Source: JABMMZ01 sp044373665 (lineage in GTDB: Bacteria > Bacteroidota > Bacteroidia > NS11-12g > UBA955). Taken from it: a stretch of 64,000 nucleotides of DNA. A program made the position numbers and the translations under genes. Within the stretch, counting starts at the first letter, position 1. Every line of letters begins with the position of its first letter. The notes beneath the pieces were generated by a model. That model was not told the DNA's origin and made no database searches. It saw nothing but the letters and a program-made list of their open reading frames with translations. Below, piece after piece: positions 7,392-15,985 of this stretch. The stretch covers positions 1 through 64,000 of the forward strand of contig JBIPNH010000004.1 of assembly GCA_044373665.1 (NCBI GenBank). The letters run 5' to 3'.

Positions 7392-8213
7392 CTAGTATTG
7401 TTCGTTTGAATTTGGAAAATCTTTTGCTTTTACATCCGAGATATAATGTTCAACACCACTTTTTATTTGGTCGTATAAATTGAGATAACGGCGCATAAAT
7501 CTAGGAGTAAAATCTTTGTTTATTCCCAACATATCGTGCAGCACCAAAACTTGTCCATCTACATTAGCACCTGCACCTATTCCTATTACAGGAATTTTCA
7601 ACATCTTTGTGACTTGTTGAGCCAATTCAGCAGGAATTTTCTCCAAAACGATAGCAAAGCAACCTGCATCTTGAAGCAATTGTGCATCGCGAATGAGCTT
7701 ATCGGCCTCTTCTTTTTCAACCGCCCTAACAGAATAAGTTCCAAACTTATAAATACTTTGAGGCGTTAACCCCAAGTGACCCATTACTGGAACACCTGCG
7801 CTTATAATCCTTTTAACCGACTCTATAACCTCTTCACCACCTTCTAGTTTAATAGCATGAGCACCACTTTCTTTCATAATACGAATACTACTTAAAAGGG
7901 CTTCTTTACTGTTTCCTTGGTAGGAACCGAAAGGCAAATCCACTACAACCAAAGCGCGTTTTACTGCACGAATTACAGAGGATGCGTGGTATATCATTTG
8001 GTCGAGCGTAATAGGCAATGTTGTTTCGTGACCAGCCATTACGTTACTAGCACTGTCACCAACCAATATGACATCAATATTGGCATCGTCCACTATTTTT
8101 GCCAAAGAGTAGTCATAAGCCGTTAACATACTTATTTTTTCACCCCTTTGTTTTAATTCTTCCAAAGTGTGTACCGTAACCCTTTTTATTGGTTTGGATG
8201 GTGTAAAAGACAT
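7392..8213 (-). CDS. panB: 3-methyl-2-oxobutanoate hydroxymethyltransferase
   Basis: First committed step of pantothenate synthesis: adds a hydroxymethyl group from methylene-THF to alpha-ketoisovalerate to give ketopantoate. The 273-aa protein has the family's Mg-binding acids at Asp53 (VGDSASN), Asp92 (VVDLPFGSYQ) and Glu124 (IKLEGG), the VMGHLGLTPQS segment at 143-153, and the base Glu191 (VLEKIP). Length is normal. It lies 12 bp after dapA and 3 bp before the RDD gene. No panC or panD is nearby. Confidence 0.96.
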   Translation of the reverse strand: MSFTPSKPIKRVTVHTLEELKQRGEKISMLTAYDYSLAKIVDDANIDVILVGDSASNVMAGHETTLPITLDQMIYHASSVIRAVKRALVVVDLPFGSYQGNSKEALLSSIRIMKESGAHAIKLEGGEEVIESVKRIISAGVPVMGHLGLTPQSIYKFGTYSVRAVEKEEADKLIRDAQLLQDAGCFAIVLEKIPAELAQQVTKMLKIPVIGIGAGANVDGQVLVLHDMLGINKDFTPRFMRRYLNLYDQIKSGVEHYISDVKAKDFPNSNEQY

Positions 8214-8225
8214 ATTATTAATTTT

Positions 8226-9107
8226 CTATTTTATAGTTTTTAAAAGTTTTTCTCTAACAGAATCACTGACATCGCTGAGTGGCATTCTTACATCAATGCC
8301 ACATATATTTAAGGCTTCTAAAATCACTTTTATCCCTCCTGGACTTCCATCGGCAAAAATTATATTCATAGCATCTAAAAGTTCATAATGAAGCGGTAAT
8401 GCAGCTTGTGTATTACCTGCAAGAGATAGCTTAACCATTTCACTGAATTTTTTTGGAAACGCATTGGCAATAACACTAATTACCCCGTCCATTCCCATGG
8501 CTATAAATGGTAAAGTAAAGGCATCATCACCACTAATTACAGAAAAATCGGCTGGTTTATGTTGGATAATTTCCATGCACTGAGAAAAATTTCCACTCGC
8601 TTCTTTGGTTCCTAAAATATTGGAATGTTCTGCTAATTTTAAAGTAGTTTCTGTAGAAATATTACTTCCCGTTCTACCGGGCACGTTGTACAAAATAACA
8701 GGCAATGGCGATAAATCGGCAATGTGCTTGTAATGGTTGTAGATACCATTTTGATTGGGTTTATTGTAGTAAGGACTTACACTTAATACCGCAGAAATTC
8801 CCTCAAAATTTTGTTTTTTAAACGACTCCGAAAGAGCTACGGTATCGTTACCACCTAATCCCAAAACCAAAGGTAATCGGCCATTGTTTACTTGTTTAAC
8901 ATGGTCAACTATTGCTTGTTTTTCATTTGAGTTAATGGTTGGACTTTCGCCTGTAGTGCCCAAAATAACTAAATAATTAGTACCATTATCAATTTGATAA
9001 TTTACCAATTTAGTTAATCCCTCAAAATCAATTTCTTTATTTTTTAAAAAAGGCGTTACTAATGCGACCCCTGTTCCTTTAAGTTGTTGTGATATAAGAT
9101 GTGACAT
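8226..9107 (-). CDS. dapA: 4-hydroxy-tetrahydrodipicolinate synthase
   Basis: Condenses pyruvate with aspartate semialdehyde in lysine and diaminopimelate synthesis. The 293-aa TIM-barrel protein shows GTTGESPTI (residues 50-58, the pyruvate carboxylate-binding Thr pair), the Tyr140 of LYNVPGRTG and the Schiff-base Lys168 in GTKEASG. Length and order of motifs are typical. It lies 6 bp after the DUF6913-like gene and 12 bp before panB on the minus strand, so one transcript feeds both peptidoglycan and pantothenate precursors. Confidence 0.96.
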   Translation of the reverse strand: MSHLISQQLKGTGVALVTPFLKNKEIDFEGLTKLVNYQIDNGTNYLVILGTTGESPTINSNEKQAIVDHVKQVNNGRLPLVLGLGGNDTVALSESFKKQNFEGISAVLSVSPYYNKPNQNGIYNHYKHIADLSPLPVILYNVPGRTGSNISTETTLKLAEHSNILGTKEASGNFSQCMEIIQHKPADFSVISGDDAFTLPFIAMGMDGVISVIANAFPKKFSEMVKLSLAGNTQAALPLHYELLDAMNIIFADGSPGGIKVILEALNICGIDVRMPLSDVSDSVREKLLKTIK

Positions 9108-9113
9108 GTTTTT

Positions 9114-9632
9114 TTAAATAATTTTATTGAGGCAATTCCCTATTTCTATCAAATAATTTTCGCATAAATCTGCCCCATTCGGCTTTATGGAAATTTCATA
9201 CAAATTGGTATTGTCGTTGCTTGTGTATGGTCCAATTCTGAACGAGGCTGACGAATATACTGCTATGGTATCTAAGTGCTGATTAGGTGTTAAACAGGCA
9301 TTAATTAATAAATCGTACTTGACATTTAAAACCTCTTTCAGTGCCTTGGTTTTGGGAGCACCAAATAGATTGAAATCTCCTTTACAGATTAATTGATACA
9401 TGTCATTTGAAAGCATATCAGGCTTTAGTTTTGAAAGGGGATAAAACACCAAAAAAGTAACTTCTTTGTTTGCCTTAGTCAATTCATGTCCAAATGTTTT
9501 CAACTCATCGGTATCCGTTTTTGACTGATTGGAATCCCACATAATCAATATTTTTTTCACTTTATCAAAAGGCATGACTTGTCTTTTGATAAGTTGATTT
9601 TTTGATTTTTTTATGAGTGCATTAAGTTTCAA
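9114..9632 (-). CDS. DUF6913-like protein
   Basis: 172-aa soluble protein. Its most recognisable part, the 'YDLLINAC ... SSASFRIGPYTSND' stretch (about residues 105-140), recalls the DUF6913 family seen in Flavobacteriia, where the gene often sits next to dapA. Function is unknown. The N-terminus is rich in lysine (LIKKSKNQLIKRQ). It is the first gene of a four-gene run with 6 bp to dapA. The family name is given from memory and rests on a short signature plus context. Confidence 0.72.
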   Translation of the reverse strand: MKLNALIKKSKNQLIKRQVMPFDKVKKILIMWDSNQSKTDTDELKTFGHELTKANKEVTFLVFYPLSKLKPDMLSNDMYQLICKGDFNLFGAPKTKALKEVLNVKYDLLINACLTPNQHLDTIAVYSSASFRIGPYTSNDNTNLYEISIKPNGADLCENYLIEIGNCLNKII

Positions 9633-9655
9633 ATCTTTATAAGCAATTGATGTTT

Positions 9656-9683
9656 CAAATGTAATAAAAAAATATTAATCAAA
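9656..9683 (-). promoter_or_regulatory. Promoter of the DUF6913-dapA-panB-RDD run (TTTG-N16-TACATTTG)
   Basis: On the minus strand TTTG (9683-9680) and TACATTTG (9663-9656) are separated by 16 nt, slightly short of the usual 18-20. Predicted leader about 20 nt before the ATG at 9632. Confidence 0.45.
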
Positions 9684-9719
9684 GACTTACTCTTTGTTTC
9701 GATAATAAGACTGTAACAA

Positions 9720-11069
9720 TTAGGCTAGTTTTATCAATCCCACTTCAGGTCTAATACCTATTCTACCTGGATATCCAAGGTAGCCAAACCCTCTGTTTAC
9801 ATACAGAAATTGCTCTCCAGTTTGGTATAATCCTGCCCATTGTTTGTACATGTATTTAACAGGACTCCATTGAAAATTAGCGGTTTCTAATCCAAATTGC
9901 GCACCGTGAGTATGTCCTGAAAAGGTCAACTGAATATCTTTAAACTTTTCTATTACTTGCGCATCCCAATGGCTTGGGTCGTGCGATAACAATAATTTCA
10001 CTGGCACTTCCTCAGTTCCTTTGTAGGCCTCTGATAAATTACCATATTTGGGAAAACGACCTTTAACTCCATAGTTTTCTACGCCAATAACTGCCAATTT
10101 CTCTCCTTTTATTTCCAATATTTCGTTCTCATTTAAGAGTAATCGCCAACCCAACTTTTGATGAACTTTTTTCAAACGCTCTAAATTATCGATTTGCAAT
10201 GGCGACATGTGAGATTTGTCAATTAATTTACCTGCCATTGCTTTTTCATTATTTCTATCGGGCCATTGGTGATAGTCGCCATAATCGTGGTTACCTAAAA
10301 TGCTGTAAACACCAAGTGGTGCTGAAATTTGCTTGAACAATTCTAGGTAATCATCCGACATTTCTTCAGTTAAACTGTTGACCAAATCGCCTGTAAAAAA
10401 AATAACATCCGCTTTTTGACTAATCAACAGTTCAATTCCTTTTTTAACAGCACTTTTATCCCAAAAACTCCCCACGTGAATATCGCTAATGTGTCCAATT
10501 TTTAATCCTTTCAGCCCATCCGGCAATCCTGGCAATGAAACACTAACTTGGTGCAATTTATAATCATGTGCTCCTTTTATAATACCATAAGATAAGCTAC
10601 TAAAGGTTAATGCGCCTATGCCTGCACTTATTTGAGAAATAAATTTTTTACGGGTGACTAAAAACTTAGCTTTTACAACTTCCCCTTCACTTACCTCTTC
10701 TAATTGCTCTTTTTTTGTTTTAAAAAAGCTCACTATTTTATGTCCCAAGCGATACAAATCCTCGATTAACAAAGGAAAAATCATTAAAATTTTGGCCATA
10801 AACATACCAAAAAACAAGCCTGTAGTTACTACAAAAAAAGTGCGGCTTAGATGCACAAAAAAACCGCCCATGGCTAACAGACCAAGTATGTAAAAACTTA
10901 TACTTACAATCCAAAATATACTTCGAATCCACTTTCTTAAACCACTACTTAAAGATTCGGTTAAAACCTTGATGGCTTGATAAGCGTATAAATCAAAGAT
11001 GATTATGAAAACGATTGAAAAAAATATTCTTAGGCCCATTGGTATTAAACTTATTACAGATTTAAACAT
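9720..11069 (-). CDS. Membrane-anchored metallophosphoesterase
   Basis: 449-aa protein with an N-terminal membrane part (hydrophobic stretches near residues 10-30, 50-70, 75-105 and 145-165) and a calcineurin-like phosphoesterase domain from residue 188. Metal ligands are visible in order: HISDIHVG (Asp196, His198), FFTGDLVN (Asp228), LGNHDYGD (Asn260, His261), LLLSHDPSHWD, and FSGHTHGAQFG. This resembles the YkuE-type family acting on lipid-linked or nucleotide pyrophosphate substrates at the membrane, but the true substrate is unknown. It starts 4 bp after the S41 protease stop and is the last gene of the run. Confidence 0.9.
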   Translation of the reverse strand: MFKSVISLIPMGLRIFFSIVFIIIFDLYAYQAIKVLTESLSSGLRKWIRSIFWIVSISFYILGLLAMGGFFVHLSRTFFVVTTGLFFGMFMAKILMIFPLLIEDLYRLGHKIVSFFKTKKEQLEEVSEGEVVKAKFLVTRKKFISQISAGIGALTFSSLSYGIIKGAHDYKLHQVSVSLPGLPDGLKGLKIGHISDIHVGSFWDKSAVKKGIELLISQKADVIFFTGDLVNSLTEEMSDDYLELFKQISAPLGVYSILGNHDYGDYHQWPDRNNEKAMAGKLIDKSHMSPLQIDNLERLKKVHQKLGWRLLLNENEILEIKGEKLAVIGVENYGVKGRFPKYGNLSEAYKGTEEVPVKLLLSHDPSHWDAQVIEKFKDIQLTFSGHTHGAQFGLETANFQWSPVKYMYKQWAGLYQTGEQFLYVNRGFGYLGYPGRIGIRPEVGLIKLA

Positions 11070-11072
11070 GAA

Positions 11073-12707
11073 TTAATAATCAAATCTACGAGTATTTTTA
11101 GGCTTAATATTCAACAAAGTGTTATATTTCTTTAAAACCTCTAAAGTTTTCGAGTAAACACCTTCTTGTTTGTTTGCCAATATATTTCTGCCTGTCTCTC
11201 CAAAAATTCTGAAGGTAATTTCTAGAAGTATAGCCTCTTTTATAATTTGTTCGTTTTTGATACCCGTTTGATAATTAATGAAATGTTTGTTTTTCTTTAC
11301 TTGTTTCAACACTTGATTGATGTATTTGTTTGGTAATTGGTATTTATTAAAAAACGCTTGGGGCGAATTGTATTGTTTTTTAATTTTATTGAGCTCTGAT
11401 TGCATGTGATCTAACACAAACACTTTAAGCACTTTTGTGTATTCTAAATTCTGTACAAATCCATTTGTATAAATACTATCACCTTGGGTTGATGTGTAAA
11501 CCAAATCGGGCCTAAGTCCTCCACCTGGAGTAAGCAATCGACCATTTTTAGAGAAAAACTCCTTAAGAGAGCTTGAATCCAAAATAGGATTTAGCGTATC
11601 TGCCAAAATATCTCTATTAAAAATTTGCAATCGGTATAACTCGGGCGATTGGTCGTAGTCTCTTTGAATACTTCTTCCGCTTGGGGTGTAATAGCGCGCT
11701 GTTGTTAGGCGAATAAGAGAACCATCTGACAATCTGAAAGGCTCCTGCACCAATCCTTTACCAAAAGAACGACTGCCAATCAGAACTGCTCTGTCATTGT
11801 CTTGTAACGCCCCTGCCAGAATTTCACTTGCCGAAGCTGTATTTTGATTGATTAATAAAATTAATTTTCCTGAAATAAACCCTCCTTTTCCATTGGCAAA
11901 ATATTCTTTTTTCAACCTTTTATGTCCTTCTGTAAAAGTAATTAAAGCGTCTTTATCTAAAAACTCATTAGCAATAGCTACCGATTCTGATAGCAACCCT
12001 CCCCCATTGTCCCTTAAGTCCAAGAGCAACTCTTTCATACCCTTTGCTTTTAATTCATTGAGTGCCACCATAAACTCTTGGTGGGTTTGACTGCTAAATC
12101 TTTCAATTTTAATATATCCCAATGTTTCGTTCATCATGTAATATGATTTTGAACTGTTCATACTAATTGGGGCTTTTTTTACATTGATATTATACAGCTG
12201 CTTGTTGGACTTTCGGTATACAAAAAGCATCATTTCTTTGTTTTGCAACAAAGATCTCATACTGTCATCATTTTGCTCCTTAACAACATCTTTGTTGTTG
12301 ATTTTAAGCAATCTATCTCCAGGCAATATACCGCTTTTATTCGCTGGACTATTCTGCAAAACGTCATAAACAAACAATGTATCATTTGTTCTAAAATACT
12401 CAATTCCCAATCCATCATATTCACCCTTAATTTGACGAGACGAAATTTCACTTAACTGACTGGGAATGTAGGTACTGTGTGGGTCGAGTTGAGAGAGCAA
12501 AAACTTAATAGAAGCTTCTCTGATATACTCCCCATTCGAACTGTCGACATAATCCGATTCTACAATGTCTATTATTTGGGTAAACTTATCTTTTTCTACC
12601 TTTTTTATTTGAGCACCCCAAAGCACACCAACGGCTAAACATACAAAGATGAGAAGCGGTTGTAATGATTGGTGATTAGAATTTTGAATTTGGGTAGGCT
12701 CAGACAT
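11073..12707 (-). CDS. S41 family C-terminal processing peptidase
   Basis: 544-aa periplasmic or membrane-anchored serine protease of the CtpA/Prc family. A hydrophobic anchor at residues 17-32 is followed by a PDZ domain (residues 90-180, with GDRLLKINNKDV at 130-141) and the tail-specific protease core. The Ser/Lys dyad is visible: TASASEILAGAL (catalytic Ser at 292 or 294) and SFGKGLVQ (Lys317). The extra C-terminal ~200 residues, rich in lysine, resemble the Bacteroidota C-terminal extension of such proteases. It lies 10 bp after yicC and 3 bp before the metallophosphoesterase. Confidence 0.94.
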   Translation of the reverse strand: MSEPTQIQNSNHQSLQPLLIFVCLAVGVLWGAQIKKVEKDKFTQIIDIVESDYVDSSNGEYIREASIKFLLSQLDPHSTYIPSQLSEISSRQIKGEYDGLGIEYFRTNDTLFVYDVLQNSPANKSGILPGDRLLKINNKDVVKEQNDDSMRSLLQNKEMMLFVYRKSNKQLYNINVKKAPISMNSSKSYYMMNETLGYIKIERFSSQTHQEFMVALNELKAKGMKELLLDLRDNGGGLLSESVAIANEFLDKDALITFTEGHKRLKKEYFANGKGGFISGKLILLINQNTASASEILAGALQDNDRAVLIGSRSFGKGLVQEPFRLSDGSLIRLTTARYYTPSGRSIQRDYDQSPELYRLQIFNRDILADTLNPILDSSSLKEFFSKNGRLLTPGGGLRPDLVYTSTQGDSIYTNGFVQNLEYTKVLKVFVLDHMQSELNKIKKQYNSPQAFFNKYQLPNKYINQVLKQVKKNKHFINYQTGIKNEQIIKEAILLEITFRIFGETGRNILANKQEGVYSKTLEVLKKYNTLLNIKPKNTRRFDY

Positions 12708-12717
12708 TCTTTAAGAA

Positions 12718-13602
12718 TTACAATACATTGAGCAATTGTTCTTTAATCTTTTCGAGCTCTTCTTTCATTAAAATTACAGATTGTTGGATTGGGAAATAGT
12801 TGGCTTTACTACCTATTGTATTTATTTCTCTTCCAATTTCTTGTGCTATAAAGTTCAATTTTTTTCCATTAGCTTCTTTTTCCAAGTTGTCCTTAAAGAA
12901 TGACAAATGATGAGCTAAACGGCTTTTTTCTTCCGCAATATCATATTTTTCTAGATAATAAATCAGCTCTTGTTCATACCTGTTTTTATCTATGTTTTTC
13001 TCTTCGTTGTTTTCTATTAGAGATAACCACAATTTCTCTTTAACACTTTCTTTTCGTGGACCTTCATGAATGGCGATTTCTTCCAAATGTGAGGAAATAA
13101 CAGACAAACAATCTAATAGATACTGACTTATGAAAGTACCTTCAGTAATTCTAAATTCATCAAATTGAACAAAAGCATTTTCGATATTTTCTTTTATCAC
13201 CTTCCAATCTTCCTCAAACTTTTCCGATTCGTCGTATTTAAGTACCTCGGGCAATGAGATAACCGTATTAAAAATGGTATCAGTTGGTAAATTCAATGAC
13301 TGTGCTAATGCTATTAATTTTTCTGAATATGATTTTGCTAAAGGTAAGTTAATACTCATAGAATCATTATTCATTTCACTTTCTTTTCTTTCGGCAGATA
13401 AATTAACAGAAACAGAACCTCTTCCAATTTTAGCTGTAAGCAACTGTCTTATTTCGATATCTTTGTCTTTAAAACTTTTTGGCAACCTGACTGTAAGTTC
13501 CAAAAACTTATTATTTAAAGATTTTATTTCTGTTTTTATTCTCCAATTTTGGTTTTCAGTTTCTGAAATACCATAACCGGTCATGCTTTTGATTTGTGCC
13601 AT
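12718..13602 (-). CDS. yicC: YicC family protein
   Basis: 294-aa cytoplasmic protein. The N-terminal SMTGYG motif (residues 6-11) and the C-terminal stretch GREINTIGSKANYFPIQQS are diagnostic of the YicC/YloC family, which E. coli work links to RNA cleavage. Length is normal. Its start overlaps the end of the DMT transporter gene by 22 bp and its stop is followed by the S41 protease after 10 bp, so translation is probably coupled. Confidence 0.93.
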   Translation of the reverse strand: MAQIKSMTGYGISETENQNWRIKTEIKSLNNKFLELTVRLPKSFKDKDIEIRQLLTAKIGRGSVSVNLSAERKESEMNNDSMSINLPLAKSYSEKLIALAQSLNLPTDTIFNTVISLPEVLKYDESEKFEEDWKVIKENIENAFVQFDEFRITEGTFISQYLLDCLSVISSHLEEIAIHEGPRKESVKEKLWLSLIENNEEKNIDKNRYEQELIYYLEKYDIAEEKSRLAHHLSFFKDNLEKEANGKKLNFIAQEIGREINTIGSKANYFPIQQSVILMKEELEKIKEQLLNVL

Positions 13603-14396
13603 TTTAATTTACTTGAGGTAATGTATACGCCTGCAAAAATCAACAAAGTTGACAATATTTTATGCATTGTTAAGGTATCTTTTTGCAAAATAATTGCGAT
13701 AATGGTTGCCAAAATAGGTTGTAAATAGATGTAAGCGCCCACCAGAGTAGGACCAGCCTTGCGTATTGCCCAAGCGTTTAATAAATAAGTAATAAAGGTT
13801 GTAAAGACTATTACAAACACTATTTTCATTACAATATCAGTATTCATCTCCGAAAAATGCGCATTACTTAACTCTTGCCATCCGAATGGAATTACCATTA
13901 ATGAACCAATACTAAAGGTGTATTTTGATACAGTCATCATGTGATATTCTTTTAATAAATCGCGTGCCAACACCAAATAAAAAGCGTAAGAAATAGCATT
14001 CAGAACTATTAAAATATCACCTGTAACGGTAGTTGACGAAAATTTAAATTGATTCCCCGACATGAGCCACAAACAACCCAAACAAGCCAACAAGATTCCC
14101 AAAACTTGACTTACAACAACTGCTTGTTTATTGATAAAAACATTGAGTAAAAACACAAATATGGGGGTTGCTAACATTAACACAGCGCCGTTGATTGGGG
14201 TGGTAATTTCTAGTCCCTTAAAAAACATCAACATATTGGCAGCTACACCAAATAAACTACATAACAAAAAACGAGGTCCATGTTTTTTCCAATTTACTTT
14301 TTCGTTTTTGAATGCCAAAGAAGCGGTCCAAAATAACAAAGCGGCACCTGTTACTCGTAAAATAATAAAACCAAACCCTTGAATATAGGTCGGCAT
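13581..14396 (-). CDS. EamA/DMT superfamily transporter, N-terminus possibly lost or started at a rare codon
   Basis: 271-aa inner-membrane protein with about nine hydrophobic helices and two EamA repeats (for example LRVTGAALLFWTA, GDILIVLNAISYAFYLV, and GAYIYLQPILATIIAI). Function is drug/metabolite or amino-acid export in the family; the substrate here is unknown. The ATG at 14396 falls inside what looks like the first conserved helix. The open frame continues upstream to a TAA at 14487-14489 and encodes VHIALFAVSFIYALTFSIVK, the expected first helix, but contains no ATG, GTG or TTG. Either a rare start (for example ATC near 14474) or a real N-terminal loss is implied. It overlaps yicC by 22 bp. 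Confidence 0.85.
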   Translation of the reverse strand: MPTYIQGFGFIILRVTGAALLFWTASLAFKNEKVNWKKHGPRFLLCSLFGVAANMLMFFKGLEITTPINGAVLMLATPIFVFLLNVFINKQAVVVSQVLGILLACLGCLWLMSGNQFKFSSTTVTGDILIVLNAISYAFYLVLARDLLKEYHMMTVSKYTFSIGSLMVIPFGWQELSNAHFSEMNTDIVMKIVFVIVFTTFITYLLNAWAIRKAGPTLVGAYIYLQPILATIIAIILQKDTLTMHKILSTLLIFAGVYITSSKLKWHKSKA

Positions 14397-14568
14397 AATG
14401 TCTTTTACTATACTAAATGTAAGCGCATAAATAAAAGAAACCGCAAAAAGTGCTATGTGGACAAGGGAATTGATAGTGAATAAAGTTTAAATATAAACAG
14501 TTTGTTTTAAGGTCGCGAAGTTCTGTCTTTTTTAAGACTCCAAAAAATATAAAATAGCCTATTTTAAA

Positions 14569-15198
14569 TTAAATTTCCTTTAAGGGAGAATCTGTTTTGG
14601 CATAAGATAGTCGTGCCAATCGATTGGTTTTATGATAGGAATCTAATCCAGAAACAGTCATAGAACCCGCTTTTTCAATATCAACAAAACCATCCTCAAG
14701 AACATAATCACCTTGCATGATAACTTCTTTAATTTTACCAATGACAAGCAGTGATTTGTTTAACTCTATTTCTATCACTTGAACCAATTCGCATGCAAAC
14801 TTAATTGGACTTTCCGTTACATAAGGTGCCATTGAAAGAGATGAATATTCTTCGGTTAATCCTACTTCATTAAATTCAGATTGATGACTTAAGTATCTAG
14901 CAGATGTTTGGTGTGCTTGTTTATAAAAAGATTCATTGACATGGTTTACTGTAAAACATTTGGTTTCCAAAATATTTTCATAGGTATGTCTTTCTACCGA
15001 AGCAGGTCTTACTAAAATGGAACACAAAGGAGGATTTGCTCCTAAGTGCATTAATGAATTAAATACCGCTAAATTGGTTTGTTTTTCAGAATTTGTAGTC
15101 CCTATTAAAACCAAACTTTTAAAACCACCCAAAGAATTAAAAAAGCTCGCTCTGTAGCGTTGCTCCATGGTCAAAAAATCGTTTTCAGTAAATTGCAT
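14569..15198 (-). CDS. Flavin reductase family protein
   Basis: 209-aa FMN-binding split-barrel protein of the DIM6/NTAB type. It shows the family pattern VLIGTTNSEKQTNLAVFNSL (about residues 31-50), LVRPASVERHTYENI, and a following FTVNHV strand. Such proteins reduce flavins or bind FMN for partner enzymes. Its ATG overlaps the stop of the SDR gene by one nucleotide (TAATG), so the two are translationally coupled and probably act together. Confidence 0.85.
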   Translation of the reverse strand: MQFTENDFLTMEQRYRASFFNSLGGFKSLVLIGTTNSEKQTNLAVFNSLMHLGANPPLCSILVRPASVERHTYENILETKCFTVNHVNESFYKQAHQTSARYLSHQSEFNEVGLTEEYSSLSMAPYVTESPIKFACELVQVIEIELNKSLLVIGKIKEVIMQGDYVLEDGFVDIEKAGSMTVSGLDSYHKTNRLARLSYAKTDSPLKEI

Positions 15199-15896
15199 TA
15201 CATTTTAATTGAAGACATTCCTCCATCAACATGTATAATTTGTCCGGTAATCCATGAGGAGCTTGGGTATAGTAAAAACTTAGTTATTTCGGCGATATCT
15301 CCTGCGGTTCCAATTCTTTGAAGCGGGTGTCTTTTGGCTGAAGCTTCAATTTTTTCGGGAGTATTGGTTAGCTTATCAGACAAGGGCGTTTGGGTGAGTG
15401 AGGGAGCTACGGCATTAACTCTAATTTTAGGTGCAAACTCAGCAGACAATGATTTTACTAAGCCTTCAATAGCTCCTTTAGAAGCAGCAACACTGGCATG
15501 GAAAGGCATACCCATAGATACCGCAACGGTACTATAAAAAACCACACTTGCTTGTTCACTTTTTTTCAAATTTGGCAATACCATTTGTAATAGTTTAATA
15601 CCAGACAAGACATTGATTTGCCAATCCAAATTAAAATCGTCCATAGACAAACGGTTGAATGGTTTTAAGTTGATACTACCCGGGCAGTATACAAAGCCAT
15701 CTATTTGTTCAGGAAGCAATTGTACATCCAATGACAAGTCGGTAACATCTGTAGGAATAAAAGTAAGATTTGGGCTTTCTAAAAGCGATTCAGAAGTTCG
15801 GGCTAAAACCCAAACATGGTGTTGATCATTTAATAACTTTTGGACTAAATCGAGCCCAATTCCTTTACTTCCACCTACTACAATATAATTTGACAT
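15198..15896 (-). CDS. SDR family oxidoreductase lacking the usual catalytic tyrosine
   Basis: 232-aa Rossmann-fold short-chain dehydrogenase. Cofactor motif GGSKGIG at residues 8-14, Ser122 in FYSTVAV, and RVNAVAPSLTQTPL after the active site. The normal Tyr-x-x-x-Lys reads V-A-A-S-K (Val136 to Lys140), so the catalytic Tyr is replaced by valine. The frame is otherwise clean, and the C-terminal ITGQIIHVDGGMSS is standard. The ATG at 15896 is preferred over an upstream TTG at 15914 because MSNYIVVGG fits the family N-terminus. It is coupled to the flavin reductase by a 1-nt overlap. Confidence 0.87.
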   Translation of the reverse strand: MSNYIVVGGSKGIGLDLVQKLLNDQHHVWVLARTSESLLESPNLTFIPTDVTDLSLDVQLLPEQIDGFVYCPGSINLKPFNRLSMDDFNLDWQINVLSGIKLLQMVLPNLKKSEQASVVFYSTVAVSMGMPFHASVAASKGAIEGLVKSLSAEFAPKIRVNAVAPSLTQTPLSDKLTNTPEKIEASAKRHPLQRIGTAGDIAEITKFLLYPSSSWITGQIIHVDGGMSSIKM

Positions 15897-15931
15897 TGTA
15901 AGATAAACAATCAAATTTAAAATAGGTTCAT

Positions 15932-15966
15932 AAAAAAAGCCATCCGCTTTTGGCGAATGGCTTTTT
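15932..15966 (-). terminator. Intrinsic terminator after the 1232-aa T9SS gene
   Basis: Stem GCCATCCGC / GCGAATGGC (15939-15961, one mismatch) with a short T-rich loop. A runs at 15932-15938 give a U-tract on the minus strand, and T runs at 15962-15966 follow on the plus strand, so it could work in both directions. It lies 20 bp after the stop at 15986. Confidence 0.75.
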
Positions 15967-15985
15967 ACAATTTTATAGCAATCGA

